Under the pieces are notes generated by a model. The model was not told the origin of the DNA. It worked only from the letters and a program-made list of their open reading frames with translations, and did no database searches. This document shows positions 16,594 through 26,500 of a stretch of DNA of 64,000 nucleotides, one piece after another. The position numbers and the translations under genes were made by a program. This DNA comes from Roseobacter sp. CCS2 (GTDB lineage: Bacteria > Pseudomonadota > Alphaproteobacteria > Rhodobacterales > Rhodobacteraceae): the NCBI RefSeq assembly GCF_000169435.1, contig NZ_AAYB01000002.1, positions 682,001-746,000 on the forward strand. Reading direction: 5' to 3'. How positions within the stretch are numbered: position 1 is the first letter of the stretch; each line of letters starts with the position of its first letter.

Positions 16594-17039
16594 TCGAAAA
16601 CCGGATGATGTTAGTGAGGAAGATGATGCGTCCGGCGATGTGGTGTCCAAGGACGATGAGACGGTGCAAAACGCAAGTGCCGAGAGTACATCGGACGACT
16701 CCGTTGGTGAGGATATGAAGCCCCCAAAGGTTGAGGTGATCTGAACCCTCGGTGCTGACGATGGTTTTTTTGCTTAAGGACTGATCTGTCGATCCACAAT
16801 CAATTCGTTTCCAACTTGACATGGATCAAGGAAACGTATCGGATGCTTATGCAACTTGCGGTAGCTGTCGCAGGCTAATTGATTACATTTCTGGGGATTA
16901 AATTTGTACGATTTCGGTGCTCCCAAAAGAGCAACACTTTATTCAATATTTGTCTTTTCTGGATTAGCCAGTTCTACGGTAGGGGCTAAGCTAATCTCAG
17001 TATTTAGAGGCTGTGATGTTTGCCTGGAAATGATTGAAT

Positions 17040-17190
17040 TTTCCGCTGGCTTTGTCATTGTCGGCCAGACCACCTTTACCTATGATGATGGCACTGCGGG
17101 CGATGTAACCCTGATTGCCGAGGCGGATGGTCACCGGATTGAGTACGTTGACACATTTGCCCCGAATGGCGAAGTAATGAAGGCTAAACG
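17040..17190 (+). pseudogene. Orphan fragment of the RTX gene
   Basis: Translation in the open frame 16904-17311 includes VGQTTFTYDDGTAGDVTLIA, then EADGHRIEYVDTFAPNGE. This closely matches the segment at 19061-19185 of the giant RTX gene (GQTTFTYDDGSTGTAGDV, then EANGHRIEQVETFAPDGQ). The matching nucleotides begin near 17056 with a run of over 20 identical bases. Neither the sequence before nor after continues the RTX match, so this is a stranded duplicate, a relic of recombination or of a second RTX gene. The 295 bases before it (16745-17039) are AT-rich with no recognised gene. Confidence 0.7.
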
Positions 17191-17303
17191 TCCTTCTGGT
17201 TTGGCTCCATCGTTAAGCGTTATGATAGTTTCGCCTTTGTGTAGTTGCATTGCACGGGTATCGCAATCTCTTGTCTTTCGTGACCTATTTAGGAAGAATT
17301 CTC

Positions 17304-17570
17304 ATGTCTAAGATTCAATTACTTTGGAGCTTAGCAGGCAAATACCCTGTCAGGTTTTTGATTGGATACTTCGTCGTATACTTTATTGTGGCATTACCAG
17401 TTCTCTTGGTCGACGCAAACAAGTCCGAATTTTTTAACTGGTCTGTCTTGCAGGCAATTGTGGCGACTCCATTTCTTATAGTAAGTCTGGCAATTTTTTT
17501 TGCTTTTAGGTCTCTACTATTACTGGTCGGATTTGATATCGACCGTTTTCTAAACCAAACTAGGAAGTAA
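17304..17570 (+). CDS. Small inner-membrane protein upstream of the RTX gene
   Basis: 88 residues from ATG 17304 (MSKIQLLWSL), with AGGAAG upstream. Two long hydrophobic segments (about 13-35 and 50-72) are separated by a short polar stretch, and the C-terminus is basic (DRFLNQTRK). It ends six bases before the RTX start, and the RTX ribosome site lies in its last codons, so the two are co-expressed. It is not a type I secretion component by size or sequence. Roles such as a membrane anchor, secretion helper or immunity protein are all conjecture. Confidence 0.7.
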   Translation: MSKIQLLWSLAGKYPVRFLIGYFVVYFIVALPVLLVDANKSEFFNWSVLQAIVATPFLIVSLAIFFAFRSLLLLVGFDIDRFLNQTRK

Positions 17571-17576
17571 ACTGAT

Positions 17577-20500
17577 ATGGCTCGAGGTTCGACGGCATCT
17601 GACGGAACATCTGTTCATCTTTGGCAAGGCGATTTGACCAATCAAATCAGCGGGAGCATTGATGCCACGATCGAAGATTTACCAGCAAGCCTGATGGGAA
17701 TTAACCAAGGTGATTTTACAGTTGCAGGTGGTGCGATAAAATTGGGACCTCTTCGCGGTCATCTTAGAGGTGGCTATGATGAGGACTCGGTTAACATTTC
17801 AGCTGGTCTCGGCCTTGGACTTTTTGGCGAAACGGTTATTGCTATCCACAATCCACTCGAGTCTGGCATTACTGGAATCATCGCCTTTGAGGATACCAAT
17901 CTCGGTGCGGGAGTTGGACTAGGAGGAAGTGCCGAACTTTTTGGGCTTAAATTTGGTGGCGAAGTAATTGCTGAAGTCTCGACAGCGGACGGTGCACACG
18001 CACTGGCAAGCGTAAGTCCCATCTGGACAACAATTTCGGGAGAACTGAAACATGATCTTTGGCAACAGCCCGTACCGGACCCTGCTGGTGGATCAGGCAC
18101 TGTTGCCCAATCGCCGGGAAGTGCACGACTTCCCGGCTATGGCGGGCGATTTGATGACGGACGAGGCTTGCGTGCAGGCGACGAGCTAAATGCACTTGAT
18201 GTGATGGCCGAAACTGGTCAGCTTACTAACTCAGTTAATGAGCTGACGAGTCCTGCGGCCCAGCACCGAGCGCCAGGAACCCCTCCCTATAGTTTTGGTG
18301 ACGGCGACCCGACCAACGACAACGACTGGCGACTGTCCCCCAACGATCCGCGGCACTCGAGTAACAATCCTACAAACACCGGGCCGGGTGGCATCGGCCC
18401 CATTTGGGGCGGCGATAATGACGATGACGATCCGTTTTCACCATCTGGCAGCAGTGGCTCCGGGAGCACTGGCGGCGGCTTCATTGGCCCACCCGCGCCA
18501 CCGACCGGGTCTTCTTCCGGCGGAGGCAGCAGCCCAGACGTATCGGGCCCTAATTCACCAATTGACCCATCTGGTGGAACTGGGAATGGCACTGGTGGTT
18601 CCGGCGGCAACGCGCCGCCTGTAGAGGATTATGACAAGCCGGGACCATTTCCCATTCTCTTCGACCTGACCGGCGACGGCATTCAGATCACCGAACTCTC
18701 CAACTCCTCCATCTACATGGATGCCACGGGCGACGGCCTGCAGAACCGCACGGCCTGGGCGGGTGCTGGCGATGCGGTGTTGTTTTATGACATCAACGGT
18801 GACGGGAAAATTACCGAGGCCCGTCAGTATATCTTTACCGAGTGGGACCCCACGGCGAACTCGGATTTTGAGGCGCTGGCCTCGGTCTTTGATAGCAATG
18901 GTGACGGTGTCTTTGACGCCAATGATGATGCCTGGCTCGACTTCAAACTGATGGTGACGCAGGACGATGGCTCTTTGGTGGCCAAAACCTTTGCGGAGCT
19001 TGGCATCACCTCGATTGATCTGACGGTTGATACGACCAATATCGAGCTGCCCGATGGCTCTGTCATTACCGGCCAGACCACCTTTACCTATGATGATGGC
19101 TCGACGGGCACCGCGGGTGATGTGACGCTGATTGCGGAGGCGAATGGCCACCGTATTGAGCAGGTTGAGACATTCGCGCCGGATGGCCAGCGCTCCGAGG
19201 TGACGACGGGCTATAACGCGGATGGCTCTATCGCTTTTGAGAACACAACTGTTGTGTCGGCAGATGGTACCCAGACATCGAACACCTATGACGACAATGG
19301 CGACGGCGTCGTGGATCGCTTGCAGACGATCACCATCGTGACCAACCCGGATGCCTCCACAACCAAGACGGTCACGAACAGTCTGGGCGCCACTGTGGCT
19401 ACAGCCATTCTGTTGAACCAGACCGTGACGACGACCAGCGCTGATGGGAACACGGTCACGATTGAACGCGACTCGACCGGCGGTGGTTGGTTTGATCAGA
19501 TAGAAGTGCGGACGACGGCCACCGATGGCAGCATGACGATTGTCACAACGGATGTTGGCAAGGACGGCACCACGATCCGCAGCGTTGATGAGGCTGTGTC
19601 CGCTGATGGGCTGACCCGCACGGAAGCTATCGACAATGATGGTGATGGCATTGCGGACATTACTATGACCCATGTGATTGTTGTCAATGCCGATGGCAGC
19701 CGCGCGGAGACAACGACGGTGACCAATCCTGACGGTTCGGTTCGCTCTGTTGTGACAGAGACGGTCAGTGCGGACGGCCAGACCAAAACCATCGCAAGCG
19801 ATGTTGATGGCGATGGCAGCGTTGATACGGTCGAGGACACGGATATCACAACGTCGGCGAGCGGCACGACCTCGACCATCGATGTGACCAATAGTGACGG
19901 GTCTGCGCGGACCTCGACGACGGTCACGCAGTCGGATGACGCGCTAACAAGCACGACGGTTTTGGATTTGGACGGTGATGGAATCGTTGATGTGACCACG
20001 GTTGAAGACACCGTGATCAATCCGGATGACAGTCGCAAGACAACGGTGTCTGTGACCAATGCTGATGGAAGCGTGCGCAGCTTGCGAGAGGTCACGCTTG
20101 GCGCGGATAAAGTTAGCTCAGAAACACATATCGACCTCAACCAGAACGGTCTTTTTGAAGCAACGGATCTTGTCCGTTCTGTGGGCGTTGATGCGGCCAC
20201 CGGAGATCGTAGCGCAACGACCTGGGACCGCAACGCGGATGGGTCGATCAACAGTGTAACGACGTCAGTGACCAGTGCTGACGGTTTACTGCGCACTACA
20301 ACCATCGACGCTGATGGTGACAGTGATGCCGACGGTGACGGCGTGGTGGATACACCGGCAGCCTTTGATACCAAGATCATCGATCAGACCGTCGTGAATG
20401 GATCAGGCGAAGCCGTCCGCACGGTCACGACGACCAATCAGGATGGGACAACACGCTCCGTTACTGAATCCAAGGCCAGTGCCGATGGTCTCAAGACCAC

Positions 20501-23500
20501 GACGACCATTGATACAAACGGTGATGGTGTCGCGGATGGTAAATCAGTTACTACAGTAGAAACTCTTAAAACCATCACCTATTATACATCGACCGATGGT
20601 TCTTACTCTGTAGAGTCTGATGCAGGCATTCTACAAACAGAAACCGCATTCGCAGGCGATGGTGTTACAGTTCTTTCCCAAAGCGTTTCAAAGCAAAGTG
20701 CTGACCGTCGGGAAACCACCACGACGGTTGATGCGAACGGCGACGGTGCAACCGATAGGATCATTGCCTCCAAACAGGCGCTGGACGGCTCCCGCATTGT
20801 TGAGGAAACCAGCGTCCACGCGGATGGCACGATGGCCAGCCAGCAGACTAGCTTTGTCAGTGCAGATGAGCTTGAGACAACGGCGGAAACAGATGCTGAC
20901 GGTGATGGTGTCGCGGAAACCAAATCAAGCTCCGTCACGACCTTGGACAGTGATGGAGGTCGCACGACAACAGCACAATTGCGCAACAACGATGACAGCT
21001 TACGGAGCCAGTCGATCACCAACATAAGTGGCGATGGTCTGACAGTCACGACACAGAGTGATGCGGATGGTAACGGTGTCTTTGAAGCCAGCGGGTCTTC
21101 TGTGACCTCATTACTCGCAGACGGAACTACATCAACCCTTGCGCAAAGCAAGGCTGCAAATGGTGATCTGCTGTCGCAGAGCCTGACGGAAACCAGTGAT
21201 GATGGATTGGTGGTCACACAGGCGACAGATGCGGATGGCAATGGCATCTATGATCTGATCAGCGAGACGACAACAACGCTGGAGGCGGATGGCGGCACCA
21301 CAATGGTGAACGAGGTGCGTGACGCGACTGGTGCTTTGCGGAGTGGTTCTACCACGACAGCCTCGGACAACGCTCGTAAGGTGACACGGTCGGTCGATAC
21401 CAATGGGGACGGCAATGCCGATCAGATCAGCGCGACCATTGAGGCGGATGATGGCACTGTAACGTCGACCACGTCGCAGGTGGCAGCCGATGGCATGCTT
21501 CAATCGTCTTCTGAGACGGCTATCAGTGCCAATGGTCTCAGTACAAGCAGGACGGAAGATCGGGATGGTGATGGTACTGCCGATCTGATCATGACGGAAG
21601 AGACGACGCTGAATGGAGATGGCTCCCTGACCGAGATCATGTCGGACCGCGATAGGGATGGTGATGTTTACAGCACCTCAACGGTGACGACGAGCGACGA
21701 CGGGCGCACTGTAACCCGGATCAATGATTATGATGCAGATGGCGTCGTTGATATGACGGTCGTTTCAGAAACCGATTTATCTGCATCCGGCGTTCAAACA
21801 CAGACGACCACACGGACAGCAGCGGACGGCAGCACAATTGGTGTTCTGCAAGTTGAAACCAGCGCAGATGGGCGCATGATCACCAGCAACAATGACGTTG
21901 ACGGTAACGGTTTTGATGATGTGCGCATGACGCAGACCATTGGTGACAATGGTGCGACAACCACAGCGACAGAATTCCTCTCTTCTGGCGGCGTTGTTGA
22001 AAGCACTTATGAGGTCACGATCAGTGGTGATGGGCGGACCATGACACGCCTGACAGATCGCAATGCGGATGGCGAGATTGATCTGCGCACCGTTGAGACA
22101 ACCGCAGTCGGTGTTGATGGCACCGTAAACCAAACTGTGGAACATCGCGGCCCGCATCATGTGCTGGAGGGGCGCGAGGCGTATGTGATCAGCGATGACG
22201 GGATGGTCTCGCAATCCTTCCTTGATCTGGATGGCGATGATGTCTTCGACTTCATTACGGAAGTGGAGATGGAGTATGCTGACAATGGCGATGTCATCCA
22301 AACGCAGGTGACCCGAGACATTACAGCTAATGCCTTGTCTGAGATCACGACTGTTACTAGTGGTGATGGTCTCAATACAAGCATCATAGCCGATTACTCT
22401 GGTAACGGCAGCGTGGATCGGGTGACAACTGTTGAGCGTGGTGCTGACGGTGGTTTTGCCAGTACTGAACAGCAGTATGGCGCGGGCTATGACTTGCAGC
22501 AGACCGCAACGCAAGTGGTCAGTGCCGATGGGCGTCACAGCACACAGACACTTGACCGTGATGGCGATGGCTTTGTCGATCAGCGCGTCGAGGCGACCAT
22601 CGATCTGAGCGGCAATACGACGACGACCTATGCGGATGTCGAGATCAACGGCTTCGTGAGCAGTGAGGTCACCATGACCGAAGCCGCTAACGGCACGAGC
22701 TCAGTCTTCTCGATCGATGTCGATGGTGATGGCGCGGTTGATATCACCCGCAGCACTGAGACGTCATACGACGACGATGGCGCAATGGTCTCGACCTTAA
22801 CCGAGAGTTTTGGTGCCGGAACGATTGGCTATCAACAGACGACCATAAGCGCAGCCGACGGGTTGTCCTACACGATGACTTTTGATGCCGACGGTGATGG
22901 CGACATTGATGGGAGGACATCCTCCGTCACAACACTGCACAGCGATGGCAGCCGCAGCACCCAAACAGAAACCACCTATGCTGACGGAGAGTTGCATTCC
23001 AGCGTCTCGGAAACGGTGAGCGCGGATGGACGCACAACGACCCGTGAGTTGGACTATGATGGCAACAGGATTGCGGACAGAATCTCCGAGACAACGATTG
23101 CCGCTGATGGATCAACCGTTGATGTCACCAGTTCATTTGATGTGGTGGGCCACCGGGGCAATACGTTTATCACCACCACCAGCGCGGATGGGCTGACCAC
23201 GACCGTTTTGCGTCAGGGCAATGTGCAGACGACAACCCGGTCCGTCCTAGATAATGGCAGCTATGAATGGGATAATGGCATTGCTGAAGGTAGCCATGGG
23301 CAAACCAAAACATCCCATAGCTTTGATGCGCTTGGCATTGAAACCTGGAGCGTGACGTCCACGACCGGAACAAGCACCACAACCACGGAAGTACGTCTTG
23401 ATGCGGCAGCCAAACAGCAATTGTTGGATGAAGCCGCACAAATCTACGATACCGTGCTGGATCGCGGGTTGGATACCATTGAGCTGGAAACGCTAATCGA

Positions 23501-26500
23501 GCACATGAACGATGGCCAGCTTGATCAGGCAGCGCTTGTCACCGAGCTGATCGCTTCCGGCGAATTCAGCACGCGTTATGGCGATACAACCACCGGTACG
23601 ATGACCAACGCAGAGTTTGTCACGCAGATGTACCTGAACAGTTTTGGCCGTGCGCCGAGTATGACCGAGCTTGCACAGGATATGAATGGCCTAAAGTCTG
23701 GCGTATATACGCGCGAAGATATTGCGCTGGAGCTTGCGGTCTCAGCCGAGCATCTGGTGGTCGGCAATCAGCACATGCGGACCAATAACTTTGACGTAAT
23801 CATGAACCCCGCCGTGTTTGAGCGGAGTTTGGACAGAGCTGATGTTGAATCCGTCATAAAGGACATCTTTGATGTGCTCTATGACCGTGATGCAACCGTG
23901 CAGGAAGTTTCGTATTTCTCCGAACGGTTGCTAACCGGAACTGACAGTGCAAGCGATGTTGTCGACCAAATGCTGTCTTGGAGTGACCGTCTGATCCAAG
24001 ATGTGCCTGCCAATAGTCTGAAAGGACTTTCGGGTTCAGCATTGGTTGAACAGGGATATCAAAACGCGGCGGGCCGCGCGCCATCAGCTCAAGAATTACA
24101 AATCTGGGAGAGCCTGCTGTCTGCTGATGCCATCACAAACGGACAGTTCATCGCATCCCTAGCCCAGAGCACAGAAAACCAGTTGGATGGCTACAACCAT
24201 ACGGCGACAAATCTGCCAACTGTGACAGAAACAACTGGCTCTACGGGTGACGACACGATCACCGGAGTATCCGGACAAGATAAAATCCTTGGTTTGGCAG
24301 GCGACGATACGCTTTGGGGCAAAGAAGGCAGTGATACCATTGTCGGCGGAACTGGGGACGATACCGTTGGTGGCTATCATGGTTCTGACATCTACCTTTG
24401 GAAAAAGGGCGACGGAAACGACTCTATTGAGGATAACGGCACTTCGCTCATCCATATGGATCGGCTGGTGTTTGAGGATGTTGCATCCGATGGCGTCACG
24501 CTGACAAATGCACCCGGCAGCCTCAACCTCGTCATTACGATTGTCGAGACTAGCGAGCAAATCACCGTCAAGCGGCAGTATGAATCCGAAACAGACGGCT
24601 ACGGCTTGGAAAGCATTGCGTTCAGCGATGGTGTGATCTGGGGCTTAGAGGACATTTTTAACCACGCAACCGAAACTGGCACGGCAGGCAGCGACACTCT
24701 TTTTGGAGACAATGGCGCAAATAACAACCACATCTATGGACTTGCTGGTGACGATACAATTGATGCTAAGGCTGGTGATGATACTTTGGTGGGCGGCACT
24801 GGCAATGACACACTCAAAGGTGGTGCAGGTGATGATACCTACGTCTGGTCCATTGGTGATGGTAACGATATTATTAATGAGCTTTCGAACGATGGTCCGG
24901 ATCGGGACTCTGACGTTGATACCTTGATTTTAAAGGGGATCAGCCTAAACGACATAAATCTGCAAAGCTGGCACTATAAAAACGAGGTCAAAGACGACCT
25001 TATAATTTGGACGGATGATTGGTCGGATGACAAATTTATAAGGGTTTGGGATCAGTTTGGTGCATCAGGCGAAGGGATCGAACTGCTAGTTCTTGATGAT
25101 ATAGTGCTGAACCGTCAGGACATAATTGATCTCACTAGTATGGCGGGAACAGAAAGCAGCGATACCATTACAGGACTGGGCAGCGATAATACTCTAAGGG
25201 GTTATGACGGCAATGACATTCTTAAAGGAGGTTACGGCGATGACGTTCTAATTGGCGATTCTGGGAACGATCATCTCGAAGGCGGTTCCGGCAGCGACAC
25301 TTATATCTGGTCGCGAGGCCATGGCAACGATACTATTGACGAAGAGGGTCAATCGGATAGGACTCAAACTGATCGCCTCATTTTGACAGATGTGAACTCC
25401 GCTGAAGTTGAACTTACTCGGAAAAATACGTTCAACGATGAACACCGTAACGATCTTAGGCTGAGTGTTAACGGTGAAGAACAAATCTCTGTTTGGGACC
25501 AGTTTAAAACGAATGGTGAAGGACTTGAGTACGTCGAATTTGCGGATGGCGTGGTTTGGGACAGGGAAGACATTCTGAGCCGTACACGGCTTGAGGGTAC
25601 AAATGACAACGACACTGGTATCGCCGAGATCAACGGATCCCGTGTGCGCGACAACCTTTATGGATTGCTTGGAAATGATGTTCTGGATGCTGGGTCAGGC
25701 GACGACTGGCTCTACGGCGGCAAAGATAACGACACACTTTACGGCGACAGTGGCAACGACACTTATATCTACGAAGAAGGTGACGGTAATGATCTGATCA
25801 TCGATACCAGTGCAACAGATGCAGAGACCGATACTCTTCTGTTAAGCGACATTGCTTCTACTGGAGCCGATCTTAGTAAAGTGAGCGATGACCTGATCGT
25901 GACAATCACTGCTACCAATGAAACGATCACGGTACGAGATCGTTTTGATGTCGGACAAACTGGAGATGGCGACGGTGTCGAATTTGTTCGATTCAGCGAT
26001 GGGGTCTTTGTTGAGGTGTTGGGCGGCGCATTGGCCGAAGTCATCACGACGGGAACCGAAGCGGCAAACACACTGCATGGGTGGGGCCTTGAGGATACGC
26101 TGATTGGTCTGGGCGGGAATGACACGCTCGAAGGGCATGGTGGAGATGACCTGCTTATTGGCGGCTCTGGCGGCGATATTATGCGAGGCGGAGCCGGGAA
26201 CGACACCTACGAATGGTTGGCAGGCGATGGCAATGACAGCATTCGCGACAATGAAAGCAATACATCTGAAATTGACCGATTGATCCTGACCGATATCTCA
26301 TCGGATGACGTGAAACTAAGACGTCAAGAAGGCAGTGCTCATCTTGAGATCACAATACTCAGCACTGGCGAAATGATTGAGATCCAAAATCGTTACAGCG
26401 ACTCAAACAACGGTCGTGGTATTGAAATCATCGAGTTTGATGACGGCGTGGTGTGGACGCTTGATGAAATTAGAGGTGCTACTGTCGTAGAAGATCTGAA

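Noticed and set aside
18555-19673. 372-residue open frame opposite the RTX gene
   Set aside because: It mirrors the repetitive Asp/Gly/Thr codons of the real gene and lacks a ribosome site and domain pattern.
19216-23170. Possible CRISPR or tandem DNA repeat
   Set aside because: The periodicity is in the protein; nucleotide units are diverged, without identical repeats and unique spacers.
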